From Herminiimonas arsenitoxidans (GTDB lineage: Bacteria > Pseudomonadota > Gammaproteobacteria > Burkholderiales > Burkholderiaceae_D), in assembly GCF_900130075.1 (NCBI RefSeq), contig NZ_LT671418.1, positions 1,798,001-1,862,000 of the forward strand: 64,000 bases of DNA, written 5' to 3'. The notes beneath the pieces were generated by a model. It searched no databases and was not told where the DNA came from. It worked only from the letters and a program-made list of their open reading frames with translations. The position numbers were made by a program, and so were the translations under genes. Shown in pieces: positions 37,361 through 46,578 of this stretch (position 1 is the first letter of the stretch; every line of letters begins with the position of its first letter).

Positions 37361-38299
37361 ATGCGTAAAAGAAGAAAAAAAGAAGCCGGGCTAAATATTT
37401 TGCTTGGATCGCCGTGGTGGGTCAGTGTCGCAGTAGGCCTTGTTGCTTACGTATTCTTGCGCTGGATTATTCCATCGCTGTTCGCCTCCAGTCCCGTCCT
37501 TGCAGGCGTATCCCAATTATCACAATCAGTCGCGTGGCTGACGTTGCCATTCTTCGGATTTATCGCACTCATATCATTCATCACCTCCAAAAAATCGGAG
37601 GGAAAATCTACTCGATATCCGCAAACAAAATCTCGCACTCCCAACCGTGAAGTAGTTCGCCCTTCCTCTACGTCAAAAGAAGAATGGGGAAGATCTGAAC
37701 CCTCGCTGGTTACCAATCCGACGACCGTTCCACAAACCATACCAAGTTGGAGTCTCGCTTCTCTCAGATCGCTTGAATGGAAGCGCTTTGAACTGCTATG
37801 TGCAAAGTATTACGAAATCGTTGGATTCAAGTCAGTCACTTTGGCTAGCGGAGCAGACGGTGGGATAGACATCAAGCTCTACAAACTTGATTTGGACCAT
37901 CCCATTGCCATCGTCCAATGCAAGGCATGGAATACAAAACAAGTCGGGGTAAAGGAGCTGCGCGAGCTATTAGGCGTTATGGCGCACGAGAAAGTAGCTA
38001 GAGGGATCTTCATTACCAGTCGCACCTATAGCAAGGATGCGCTTGCGTTCGGCGACAGCAATCCTATTCATCTTCTCGATGGCCTCAAATTATTGGAACG
38101 CATTCTGCAGTTAGATACATCGCAACAGGAGGCATTAGCAAAGTTTGCTTTCGATGGTGACTACACAACACCAAGCTGCACATCCTGTGGCATCAAAATG
38201 ATCATGCGACATAGTGAACGAGGATCGTTCTGGGGATGCCTGCACTACCCTCGTTGCCACACAAAAATTTATGTCAAAAAAGAGCATGCCATTACGTGA
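37361..38299 (+). CDS. Membrane-anchored Mrr-type restriction endonuclease with zinc ribbon
   Basis: The 312-residue protein has two membrane spans (about 15-38 and 55-73) followed by a polar linker and an Mrr-type PD-(D/E)xK nuclease domain at about 135-250. Catalytic residues are visible in GADGGIDIKLY near 163-173 and IVQCKAWN near 184-191. A C-terminal topoisomerase-like C4 zinc ribbon follows: CTSC at 268-271 and a second cysteine pair near 290-296. Mrr-type enzymes usually cleave modified DNA, but this membrane-bound architecture may act on incoming DNA at the envelope. The gene stands alone, with no methylase nearby. Confidence 0.82.
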   Translation: MRKRRKKEAGLNILLGSPWWVSVAVGLVAYVFLRWIIPSLFASSPVLAGVSQLSQSVAWLTLPFFGFIALISFITSKKSEGKSTRYPQTKSRTPNREVVRPSSTSKEEWGRSEPSLVTNPTTVPQTIPSWSLASLRSLEWKRFELLCAKYYEIVGFKSVTLASGADGGIDIKLYKLDLDHPIAIVQCKAWNTKQVGVKELRELLGVMAHEKVARGIFITSRTYSKDALAFGDSNPIHLLDGLKLLERILQLDTSQQEALAKFAFDGDYTTPSCTSCGIKMIMRHSERGSFWGCLHYPRCHTKIYVKKEHAIT

Positions 38300-38344
38300 C
38301 AGTAAATATTTCCCACAACCAGCAGTCAATAAAGAAAGAGAAAA

Positions 38345-38797
38345 ATGTCATTCACCGCAAAAATCATCAAAGCTGCAGTCATATCTTCAATCGTCATTTT
38401 GACTGGCTGTGCAAGTATCAATAAAGCTCCTGCCGGCATGGATGCCGAGTCGAAAAAATTCACATCGAAACCAGATGTGGCGCAAGTCTACGTGTACCGC
38501 AATGAAACCCTTGGTGCAGCACTGTCGATGCCTGTTACGGTCAATGGCAAGCTAGCTGGCAATACCGGCCCTCACTCATTCTTCAAATTCGACCTCCCGG
38601 CCGGCGAACACAAAATTACGTCGCAAGGTACCGAATCTCAACTGACTGTCGTCGCTGAAAAAGGCAAACTCTATTACGTTTGGCAGGAAGTAAAAATGGG
38701 AGCCTTCTCAGGTGGTTCGAAGCTTCAGCTTGTATCTGAAGAAGTAGGCAAGAAAGGTGTTGCTGAATGCACCCAAATTCAATCTGAATTTAATTAA
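38345..38797 (+). CDS. DUF2846-type lipoprotein
   Basis: The 150-residue protein has a lipoprotein signal peptide ending LTGC (Cys20). The mature part matches DUF2846-like proteins: AQVYVYRNETLGAALSMPVTVNGKLAG, then FFKFDLPAGEHKITSQG. It is probably an outer- or inner-membrane lipoprotein of unknown role. It begins 45 bases after the Mrr-type nuclease gene. A strong hairpin follows at 38819-38854. Confidence 0.8.
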   Translation: MSFTAKIIKAAVISSIVILTGCASINKAPAGMDAESKKFTSKPDVAQVYVYRNETLGAALSMPVTVNGKLAGNTGPHSFFKFDLPAGEHKITSQGTESQLTVVAEKGKLYYVWQEVKMGAFSGGSKLQLVSEEVGKKGVAECTQIQSEFN

Positions 38798-38818
38798 CTC
38801 ATACTTGAACTAACGTTT

Positions 38819-38854
38819 TGTTTCAGCGGATCGCCGGAGGCGGACGCTGAAACA
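38819..38854 (+). terminator. Strong two-part hairpin after the lipoprotein gene
   Basis: TGTTTCAGCG at 38819-38828 pairs with CGCTGAAACA at 38845-38854, and CGCC-GGA-GGCG forms an inner stem. A U-run is lacking, so it is a hairpin-type 3' end or Rho-assisted terminator. Confidence 0.6.
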
Positions 38855-38945
38855 TCTACACTTGTTAAACCTAGACAAGAAAGTAGCTCGTCAACACCAC
38901 AAATCTTTAATAAACTGATGACTTAAAAGATTTGTAAAGAAAACC

Positions 38946-39836
38946 ATGCTCCGCTCTTCCCGCAGACGTTCACTCGTACTAGCCGTCATCACCACTCCTT
39001 TTTATATTCCGGCATTCGCCAGCAATCAAAAAATCACACTCAGTGCAATACAGCAAGAATTGGAAAAACTTGAAGCGTCCGCTCATGGCCGGTTTGGCGT
39101 CTCTGCGATCAATACAGCCAACGGCGCACGCGTGCAATACCGTGCTGACGAACGCTTCCCTTTTTGCAGTACATTCAAGGCAATTGCCGCTGCTGCCATT
39201 CTGAAGAAAAGTGAAAGCAATCATCAATTGCTGCAACAACGCGTTAGCTACACCAAAGAAGAAGTTGAGAAATCTGGTTATGCACCGATTACGGCGAAGC
39301 ACATCGCTGACGGTATGACGATTACCGAACTTTGTGCCGCCACTTTGCAATATAGCGATAACGCCGCCGCGAATTTTTTGATGAAGGAATTGGGCGGACC
39401 TGCTGCGGTGACAGCTTATGCTCGCACTATCGGCGACGACACCTTTCGACTGGATCGCTGGGAACCAGAATTGAATACAGCCATCCCCGGCGACTTGCGC
39501 GATACATCGACACCTGCAGCGATGCAAATGAGTTTGCAAAAACTCACCCTCGGCAATGCTTTGGCGCTCCCTCAGCGCGAACAATTTGTGGCTTGGTTGC
39601 AAGGCAATACAACTGGCGGCAAGCGCATATTGGCAGGTGTACCCAAAGGCTGGATTGTTGGAGATAAAACAGGAACCGGTTCTTACGGCACAACCAACGA
39701 TGTAGGCGTCATCTGGCCAGCAAAAGGCGCACCCATCGTCGCTGCGATCTACTTCACACAAAATGAAAAAGATGCGCGTCCTCGTGACGAGGTGATCGCA
39801 TCTGCCGCGCGCATTCTGGTCAGTGCTTTAAGCTGA
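38946..39836 (+). CDS. bla: Class A beta-lactamase
   Basis: The 296-residue periplasmic serine hydrolase opens beta-lactam rings. A signal peptide runs to about Ala26. All class A motifs are intact: STFK at 75-78 (Ser70 by standard numbering), SDN at 137-139, EPELN at 173-177 (Glu166 to Asn170) and KTGTG at 241-245. Residue 69 is Cys, but the position after KTGT is Gly, so the Cys69-Cys238 disulfide of KPC/SME-type carbapenemases is absent. There is no divergent LysR regulator and no flanking mobile element. It looks like a resident chromosomal enzyme; the spectrum cannot be read. Confidence 0.94.
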   Translation: MLRSSRRRSLVLAVITTPFYIPAFASNQKITLSAIQQELEKLEASAHGRFGVSAINTANGARVQYRADERFPFCSTFKAIAAAAILKKSESNHQLLQQRVSYTKEEVEKSGYAPITAKHIADGMTITELCAATLQYSDNAAANFLMKELGGPAAVTAYARTIGDDTFRLDRWEPELNTAIPGDLRDTSTPAAMQMSLQKLTLGNALALPQREQFVAWLQGNTTGGKRILAGVPKGWIVGDKTGTGSYGTTNDVGVIWPAKGAPIVAAIYFTQNEKDARPRDEVIASAARILVSALS

Positions 39837-39929
39837 AAGTAGACATAAGGCCCTGCTCGTATCCGACCTCACATCCTGTTAAGCTAATCACAGAAATTCC
39901 TGGTATTTAACTCCATCGATTGCTCGTTC

Positions 39930-41654
39930 ATGCCGATCTTGTTACGCGACATCGCCATTTATCTGAAACGCTTGTTCCGTCTATCCGAGGCGCATCTGAT
40001 GTTGCTGTGCGCCGCTGTGGTCGGCGTCATCGGAGCTGTATCAACGATTGCTTTTCGTGACAGTCTCGCCGGATTGCAGCGCTTACTGGTCGGACATAGT
40101 GGCTCACTGGTAGAAATGGCCAAGGTCTTGCCGTGGGAAATGCGCGTGCTTCTGCCTACTGCGGGCGGCATCGTTGCCGGCGTGTTTCTGGTACTGGCAA
40201 AGCGTTATGCGAAGGAAGCAAAATCCGATTACATGGAAGCGGTGGTCGTCGGCGATGGTCATCTCTCTGTTCGGCAAAATCTGCTGCGCAGCATCTCGTC
40301 CTTATGCACGATAGTGACGGGTGGTTCCATCGGACGCGAAGGTGCGATGGTGCAATTGGCTGCAACCTGCGCTTCGGTAGTTGGACGCATCGGACGCTTT
40401 GAACCATCGCGTCTACGCCTGCTGGTGGCATGCGGTGCCGCCGCCGGTTTGGCCTCTGCCTACAATGCACCGATTGCCGGTGCATTTTTTATTACCGAGA
40501 TCGTGCTCGGTTCGATTGCGATGTCCAGCTTCGGCCCGGTTCTGGTCGCGGCGGTGGTGGCGAACATCACGATGCGCGAGTTCCCCGGTTATCAACCTGC
40601 CTATGAAATGCCGACCTTTCAGGCGATTGCAGATGTGGAGGTCGTTCTGTTCATCGGACTGGGCATACTGGCTGGCATCTGTGCCCCGCAATTCTTGCGA
40701 ATACTTGATTTCTCTAAACGTCAATTTCAGAAAAGTGGATTGCCGTTGCCTGTGCGACTTGGCCTCGGCGGCCTGCTCGTCGGCATTATGTCGGTATGGG
40801 TGCCACAGGTGTGGGGCAACGGTTACAGCGTGGTGAATTCACTCTTGCATGAACAATGGGTGTGGTCGGCAGTATTAATGGTGCTGGCATTCAAGTTGGT
40901 AGCGACGGCGCTGACGACTGGCTCCGGTGCGGTCGGTGGCGTGTTCACACCGACGCTGTTCATGGGTGCGGCGATGGGCTATCTGTTCGGACTTGGCATG
41001 CAGTTGTTGTGGCCGGGCGCGGTGTCGCAACCATTTGCTTATGCGATGGTGGGCATGGGCGCATTCCTTGCCGCAGCAACCAGCGCACCGATGATGGCGA
41101 TCCTGATGATCTTCGAGATGACCTTGAGTTATCAGATCATGTTGCCGCTGATGTTGTCGTGCGTGGTGGCTTACTTTATTGCACGCAGTATCGATGGCAC
41201 GTCTATGTATGAGATCGTCATCAAACGCAATCAGGAAGAAAAAGAGAAATTGCGCCTGCGCCAAACCCAGATGCGCGATCTGATTAAACCGGCAGAAACC
41301 GTATTGCCACTGACTGCATCGCTGGAAGACATGACGCGCATCTTCATCGAGCATTCCGCCAAATATCTCTACATCGTTGATGCAGCCAATCTCTATCAAG
41401 GTGTCGTTGCATTGCAGGATTTGACGCTGATACTCACGGACAAGCAGGCGCACCCAGACAAAACAGCAGCCGACTTTTTACGCCACGACTTCCTGCCGGT
41501 GATCACGCCGGAGATGTCGCTCAGCGAGGCATTGCAACGCTTTCTGCAACATCAGGGTGAGCGCTTGCCGATAGTGCAGAGTGTGGAAGCGCCAGTGCTG
41601 CTGGGTGCCATCTATAAAACGTCGCTGCTGGATGCGTATTACCGTTTGAGCTAA
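39930..41654 (+). CDS. clcB: ClC-family chloride channel/transporter with CBS domains
   Basis: The 574-residue protein has a ClC membrane domain (about 15-425) and two C-terminal CBS domains (about 445-570). Pore motifs are GGSIGREGAMVQ near 130-141, keeping the gating Glu but with Ala instead of the usual Pro, and GSGAVGGVFTP near 331-341. The first motif, GSGIP, is not obvious; the equivalent loop reads KSDYMEAVVVGDG. Whether it is a channel or a H+/Cl- antiporter cannot be decided. CBS domains suggest nucleotide control. Confidence 0.9.
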   Translation: MPILLRDIAIYLKRLFRLSEAHLMLLCAAVVGVIGAVSTIAFRDSLAGLQRLLVGHSGSLVEMAKVLPWEMRVLLPTAGGIVAGVFLVLAKRYAKEAKSDYMEAVVVGDGHLSVRQNLLRSISSLCTIVTGGSIGREGAMVQLAATCASVVGRIGRFEPSRLRLLVACGAAAGLASAYNAPIAGAFFITEIVLGSIAMSSFGPVLVAAVVANITMREFPGYQPAYEMPTFQAIADVEVVLFIGLGILAGICAPQFLRILDFSKRQFQKSGLPLPVRLGLGGLLVGIMSVWVPQVWGNGYSVVNSLLHEQWVWSAVLMVLAFKLVATALTTGSGAVGGVFTPTLFMGAAMGYLFGLGMQLLWPGAVSQPFAYAMVGMGAFLAAATSAPMMAILMIFEMTLSYQIMLPLMLSCVVAYFIARSIDGTSMYEIVIKRNQEEKEKLRLRQTQMRDLIKPAETVLPLTASLEDMTRIFIEHSAKYLYIVDAANLYQGVVALQDLTLILTDKQAHPDKTAADFLRHDFLPVITPEMSLSEALQRFLQHQGERLPIVQSVEAPVLLGAIYKTSLLDAYYRLS

Positions 41655-41940
41655 AGCAAGCCGCTGCAGTGGAAGAACAGAATCGCATATTTGGCGGCTC
41701 GTTGATGCCGGTCGTGCCGGGCTGTTTTTATCAAACGAGGGCCTGCAACGTAATTACTGTGTCAGGCTTCTTCATTACAATATCGACTTGATGTCGCCAT
41801 GCAAATGGAGGCACCAAGCAACGACAACGTCAACTTTGCATCTGGGCTTATCAAATCTGGTGTATTTCTTGCGTTACGGTTGGTATCGTTGAACCACAGC
41901 GATGTTGGCCTTTTTATATCCATTACCATTGGACACCCTC

Positions 41941-42342
41941 ATGGACTTGACTACACCTGCTCTGCTCTTCCCCGCCATTTCGCTCTTGCTGCTGGCATAT
42001 ACCAACCGTTTTCTGGTCATCGCGCAATTGATACGACAACTGCACGTCAAGTATCAGGAACGCGCGCACGACGTGGTAAGTCGGCAAATTGCCAATTTAC
42101 GCGTACGCGTGATGCTGATCCGGCGCATGCAGGAAATGGGCGTCGGCGCTTTTATCCTATGCGCGCTATCGATGTTCCTAGTCTTCATCAAACTGATTTT
42201 TATCGCACAAGTGATCTTCGGTTTCAGCATCTTCATGCTGGTGCTGTCGCTGCTGGTGTCTTTGTACGAAATCATCATCAGCACCAAAGCCATCGAGATC
42301 GAGATGGAAGATATGGAACAAAGCCTGAAAGAACTCGACTGA
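41941..42342 (+). CDS. DUF2721-family membrane protein
   Basis: The 133-residue protein starts MDLTTPALLFPAISLLLLAYTNRFLV, the usual beginning of DUF2721 proteins, which is why I prefer ATG at 41941 to the in-frame ATG at 41902. Three membrane spans are at about 9-25, 72-92 and 94-112. The middle part (RVRVMLIRRMQEMGVGAFILCALSMFL) matches the family. Function is unknown. It is followed 73 bases later by the DUF2237 gene. Confidence 0.8.
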   Translation: MDLTTPALLFPAISLLLLAYTNRFLVIAQLIRQLHVKYQERAHDVVSRQIANLRVRVMLIRRMQEMGVGAFILCALSMFLVFIKLIFIAQVIFGFSIFMLVLSLLVSLYEIIISTKAIEIEMEDMEQSLKELD

Positions 42343-42415
42343 TCGCACTACCATGCAGCCGCCGTGTTAAAGTCGGCGCTGCACAATTTGCCGTCTATTT
42401 CTCTCGATTACTCAC

Positions 42416-42808
42416 ATGCCACCGTCTCTGCCTCTAGCCAAAAACGTCTTTGGCGAACCACTGGTTCCCTGTTCTTTCAAGCCCTTGACCGGATACTTCC
42501 GCGATGGCTGCTGCAAGACAAATGAAGATGACGTCGGTACGCATGTCATTTGTACCGTGATGACGGCGTCCTTCCTGGTGTTCAGCAAGGCATGTGGTAA
42601 CGATCTCTCGACGCCGCGTCCGGAATGGAACTTCCCTGGTCTGAAGCCGGGCGATCAATGGTGTTTATGCGCCAATCGTTGGGTAGAAGCCTGGCGCGCC
42701 GGCGTGGCACCTAAAGTCGTGCTGGAGAGCACCAACCAGACTGCGCTGGAAATAGTGAGCCTGGATGATTTGCGCAAGCATGCTTATCCCATCCGCGAAG
42801 AAGAATAA
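42416..42808 (+). CDS. DUF2237-family protein
   Basis: The 130-residue soluble protein matches DUF2237 almost end to end: KNVFGEPLVPCSFKPLTGYFRDGCC, EDVGTHVICTVMTASFL, FSKACGNDLSTPRPEWNFPGLKPGDQWCLCA. The many conserved cysteines suggest metal binding or redox activity, but no function is established to my knowledge. It appears monocistronic. Confidence 0.88.
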   Translation: MPPSLPLAKNVFGEPLVPCSFKPLTGYFRDGCCKTNEDDVGTHVICTVMTASFLVFSKACGNDLSTPRPEWNFPGLKPGDQWCLCANRWVEAWRAGVAPKVVLESTNQTALEIVSLDDLRKHAYPIREEE

Positions 42809-43025
42809 GCCACTCGCATCACGATGCATGCCAAGCATGCGTTATTCGACTCGCAGCGCCATCTCAGGCCATATAGCACCGGTAACTTTGCTAATATGAC
42901 AATCAACACGATTGTTGTCGCGAAATGCCAAGATACTCCTCAATATTTCTGAAAAGAATCCGTTAGAATAATTTCCACCCTGCAAATTTACTGACCACTC
43001 ATTTAAACGGATCGTTAGGCTAAGT

Positions 43026-44165
43026 ATGGATTCGTTGACCGCTGGCATCTCGTTAATCCTTGTGCAATTCTGTATTGCACTGGTGATGGCCGGCGTTTTT
43101 TACGCAGCTCCTTCCGAAAAATGCACAAAATACTGGGCCTTGTCCGGTGTCTGGATCGCCTTCGGCGTCCTGATCGCTATATTAAATAATCGACTGAATA
43201 GACCTGCCTTCATCCTCAATGGCACCGGCGCGATCATGATCGGCCTAGTCTTCCAATGGCATGGCATTCAGGCTTTTTACAAAAAACAGCCACAAAAATG
43301 GGGCTGGGCCATCGTCGTCGTCTTCATTGTTCTGCTTGCGATACTGGTTAAGCTGGAATCGAGCCCTCAAGGACGCTCGATTCTTCTTTCCTTCACCATA
43401 TTGCTATTACTTGGTCTGAGTTTGCACGCGATCTGGCAAGGACAAAACGGCCCACCGAAAACATTTGTCCAGGCACTGGCGCCAAGTGCGATTGTGCTGC
43501 TGATGATAGGCAATGTGCTACGCATAGTCATAGCCATACTGCAGGTAAGCGAATACCTGCCGCCCACTCGCTCAACATTCGAGATCGCCGTTGCCTATCT
43601 ACTGCCCACTATTGGCACCGTGGTGTTTTCCATCGGCCTGCTGCTTTTGTACTTCGAACGTATAGTGGAAGAAAACCGCCATCTGGCTACGCATGATGAA
43701 TTGAGCAAATTATTAAACCGCCGTGCCATCGTTGCCTCCGGCGAGTACAGTCTGGCATCCGCCGCACGACTGCAGCATGAATTGACGATTGCATTTATCG
43801 ATATCGATATGTTCAAGAACTTCAATGACAAGTTCGGTCATGCTGCTGGCGACACAGTCATCATGGACGTTGCCACCATCCTGCAACAAACCTGCCGCAC
43901 CATCGATCTGGTCGGTCGCTATGGTGGTGAAGAATTCCTCATCATACTGCCGGGAGTCAATCGCGATGACGCCGCAATTGTCGGCCAGCGTTTGGTTGAT
44001 GCGGTAGATAAGTATCGCTTCCTTGGTGTGCATCCTGTCACCATCAGCGTGGGATTAACGACCCTACCAAAGAAGGACGTCTGCTCGTGGGAGCAGTTAG
44101 TCCGACGAGCAGACGCCGCCTTATACGAAGCAAAGGGCTTGGGACGCAACCGATACGCAGCCTAA
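43026..44165 (+). CDS. Membrane diguanylate cyclase (GGDEF)
   Basis: The 379-residue protein has about seven membrane spans in residues 8-210 (a MASE-like sensor of unknown ligand) and a GGDEF domain at about 220-378. The active-site motif reads GGEEF within RYGGEEFLIILPG, and RTID ten residues upstream supplies the RxxD inhibitory site. It should make cyclic-di-GMP from GTP. It stands alone, about 200 bases before the HDOD signalling operon in the same direction. Confidence 0.92.
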   Translation: MDSLTAGISLILVQFCIALVMAGVFYAAPSEKCTKYWALSGVWIAFGVLIAILNNRLNRPAFILNGTGAIMIGLVFQWHGIQAFYKKQPQKWGWAIVVVFIVLLAILVKLESSPQGRSILLSFTILLLLGLSLHAIWQGQNGPPKTFVQALAPSAIVLLMIGNVLRIVIAILQVSEYLPPTRSTFEIAVAYLLPTIGTVVFSIGLLLLYFERIVEENRHLATHDELSKLLNRRAIVASGEYSLASAARLQHELTIAFIDIDMFKNFNDKFGHAAGDTVIMDVATILQQTCRTIDLVGRYGGEEFLIILPGVNRDDAAIVGQRLVDAVDKYRFLGVHPVTISVGLTTLPKKDVCSWEQLVRRADAALYEAKGLGRNRYAA

Positions 44166-44372
44166 ATGCGGCCCCTCGCTTGAACACTTGCTCTTTTTTC
44201 ATGTCACTACATTTGTAAAATACATAATGCAGTGGCATGTTTCCTTTTGTGGCGGTAAACCCTCACTTTTCATCCATATTTTATCTATGCGTCAGCATCT
44301 TTATTTCCCCATGGATACATCGCACGCCCGGTGGTAAGCTAAGCCTAGATCACAATAATAGAGGCAGACATC

Positions 44373-44690
44373 GTGAGCATCATTCATCAACAGTTGGCAT
44401 TGGCTGATATCGTTCCAGGTATGGTGCTGGCGGATAATTTGTTGGATACGCAGGGACAAGTTCTATTACCCAAAGGGGTGATGCTGACAGAGCAAACGAT
44501 AGAATCTCTGCGTCGTCACAATGTCGTTTCCTTGCGCATCTTCATGGGTGAACTCACTGAAGAAGAGGAAACCGCGCAACGCGCGCGTTTTCAATCAAGA
44601 CTTGCGCGACTGTTCCGCAAATCAGATGACAAGGAAGCGAACGGCTTGCTGCATGCCTACATCCGCCGCTTTCGTCTGGGGGAACAATGA
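44373..44690 (+). CDS. Small protein preceding the HDOD gene
   Basis: The 105-residue protein starts with GTG after AGAGG. Its first 60 residues (LADIVPGMVLADNLLDTQGQVLLPKGVMLTEQTIESLRRHNVVSLRIF) resemble the short beta-rich region found in front of HD-GYP and HDOD domains. A charged helical tail follows. The stop overlaps the HDOD start by four bases. It looks like a domain encoded separately and co-translated with the HDOD protein, perhaps as its partner. No function is known to me. Confidence 0.75.
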   Translation: MSIIHQQLALADIVPGMVLADNLLDTQGQVLLPKGVMLTEQTIESLRRHNVVSLRIFMGELTEEEETAQRARFQSRLARLFRKSDDKEANGLLHAYIRRFRLGEQ

Positions 44691-45565
44691 TGACGATAGA
44701 TATGCCCGAAACAAGTACATACAGATTGCATTTTGATCAGGTCATCAGCCAGATCCGCGATCTGCCGGCCTTGCCTGCCATCGTGCAGGATTTGATGAGA
44801 AACGTCGGGCCGGATGATGGCGATCTCAATGTCATCACCCGCAAAGTTTCTCTCGATCAGGCACTCACTGCCAAGACACTGCAGTTTGCCAACTCCTCTT
44901 TCTACGGTTTGCAATCCAAGGTCACGACCATCCAGCAAGCGATTACGCTGATTGGTGTGGATTCGGTACGCCATGTGGTTACGGCAAGTGCGCTGACTGG
45001 ATACTTCCCGCCGAATAATTGCGCCGGTTTCGATTTCTTTTCCTTGTGGCGTCATTCAGTCGCCACGGCCGTTTGCGCACGCGTATTGGCACGCCATCTG
45101 CATCTGAATCAGGATTACGCCTTCACCGCCGGTTTACTCCACGATATCGGTCGCTTGGTCCTAGTCACCTATTTCCGCAATGAATACGAAGCTGTAATCG
45201 CGTATCGTAATCTGCACGATTGCCACTGGCTGGATGCAGAACGCGAAGTGATGGGTGTTGATCACGTCATGGCTGGAGAAGCACTGGCGGCGCACTGGAA
45301 TTTTTCCGATTCGATCCGTTATGCGATTGCAGGCCATCACCATCCTGAACAGCAAAAAGTGCGTTCACTGGCATCGATCGTGCATATCGCCGATGCTATC
45401 GCGCATGCGCTCGATTTATCCGGTCGGGAAGATGATCTGGTGCCGCCAATTTCAGTGATCGCGTGGAATGGACTTGGATTGAGTGAAGATGTTTATCAGC
45501 AGGTCTTCCACGAAACTGAAATGTTGTTCGATGAAGTAAGCCGCGTATTGTTGACAGAAAAATAG
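44687..45565 (+). CDS. HDOD-domain signalling protein
   Basis: The 292-residue protein has an HDOD domain at about 15-210: IRDLPALPAIVQDLM, KTLQFANSSFYGLQSKVTTIQQAITLIGVDSVR, and LWRHSVATAVCARVLARHL. Near 145-155 FTAGLLHDIGRLVL retains an HD pair, so residual metal binding is possible. Such proteins act as signalling scaffolds, often beside cyclic-di-GMP enzymes. It is the middle gene of a three-gene operon, with a four-base overlap upstream and an 10-base gap downstream. Confidence 0.9.
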   Translation: MMTIDMPETSTYRLHFDQVISQIRDLPALPAIVQDLMRNVGPDDGDLNVITRKVSLDQALTAKTLQFANSSFYGLQSKVTTIQQAITLIGVDSVRHVVTASALTGYFPPNNCAGFDFFSLWRHSVATAVCARVLARHLHLNQDYAFTAGLLHDIGRLVLVTYFRNEYEAVIAYRNLHDCHWLDAEREVMGVDHVMAGEALAAHWNFSDSIRYAIAGHHHPEQQKVRSLASIVHIADAIAHALDLSGREDDLVPPISVIAWNGLGLSEDVYQQVFHETEMLFDEVSRVLLTEK

Positions 45566-45575
45566 AAGGAACAAG

Positions 45576-46541
45576 TTGGAGCAGATTACGACCTTTGGTG
45601 CATCCGGTTATGCAATTGGCAGCTTACATTTATTTGATGGCATTACCGATCCTGTCGTCGCCACCCTGCTAGCTCCATGCGCTGTAGTACGCATCCTTCA
45701 CGGTCAAACCGTTTCCCATCCTCATAATAGCGAAGCGTGCGTGTATGCCGTCTTGCGCGGCGCACTCGGCAATACGCTGATTGATGAAACACAAGGCATA
45801 CGCACCGAGAAGATATTACCCGGCGAAAGTGTCGGTGAATTATCCGTACTGGACGATGCAGCACATTCAAACACCTTGATCGCCTTGCAGGAAACAGATC
45901 TGCTAGTGATTGAATCCAGCACGTTATGGCGCTTGATCGATGAAGCAGATGGCGTCGCGCGCAATCTTTTACGTCAACTATCATTCCGCCTGCGTGCAGC
46001 CAATGCCAAATTGCGCCGGCGCGAAAAAGTCGGTGAATTCTATCGACAGTTATCGATGGTGGATGGCTTAACTAATCTGAATAATCGCGCCTGGCTCAAC
46101 GATAAATTATCCGTATTGATAGAAGAAGCACATCGTACCAACCAAGCTTTTTCTCTGATCATGATCGATCTGGATTACTTCAAGCAATTCAACGATCAAC
46201 ACGGCCATCTGGCTGGCGACAATGCCTTGCGCACTGCCGCTGGCGTATTAAGTGCAGCTTTGCGTCCTAGTGACTTTGCCGTACGTTATGGCGGTGAAGA
46301 ATTAATCGTCATCCTGCCAGACAGCAATGATGTTGCCGGTACAATGGTGGCGCAACGTCTGTGCGAACGCATGCGCCTGGCCGTTGTGTTCGACGATATG
46401 CGTATCCCCTTGCCGCACATTACTGCATCATTTGGCGTCGCCTCACTGGTACCGCTGCAGGATGCTGATGGCTTGCTGGCAAGCGCAGATGCCGCCTTGT
46501 ATCGCGCCAAAGAAGCCGGGCGCAATCAAGTCGCGGTTTAA
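45576..46541 (+). CDS. Cyclic nucleotide-binding-like GGDEF protein
   Basis: The 321-residue protein starts with TTG at 45576, supported by AGAAGGA about seven bases upstream. Residues 20-135 form a cNMP-binding-like barrel (LLAPCAVVRILHGQTV, PGESVGELSVLDD). The GGDEF domain covers about 155-320, with DGLTNLNNRAWL at its start. The signature reads GGEEL rather than GGEEF, preceded by RPSD as an RxxD site. Cyclase activity is likely but should not be assumed. It is the last gene of the HDOD operon. Confidence 0.88.
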   Translation: MEQITTFGASGYAIGSLHLFDGITDPVVATLLAPCAVVRILHGQTVSHPHNSEACVYAVLRGALGNTLIDETQGIRTEKILPGESVGELSVLDDAAHSNTLIALQETDLLVIESSTLWRLIDEADGVARNLLRQLSFRLRAANAKLRRREKVGEFYRQLSMVDGLTNLNNRAWLNDKLSVLIEEAHRTNQAFSLIMIDLDYFKQFNDQHGHLAGDNALRTAAGVLSAALRPSDFAVRYGGEELIVILPDSNDVAGTMVAQRLCERMRLAVVFDDMRIPLPHITASFGVASLVPLQDADGLLASADAALYRAKEAGRNQVAV

Positions 46542-46578
46542 TTAAAAGCCACGCTTCATTACTTATTTTTATTTCACG

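Noticed and set aside
38979..39761. 260-codon frame opposite the beta-lactamase
   Set aside because: Antisense to an intact enzyme with all active-site motifs.
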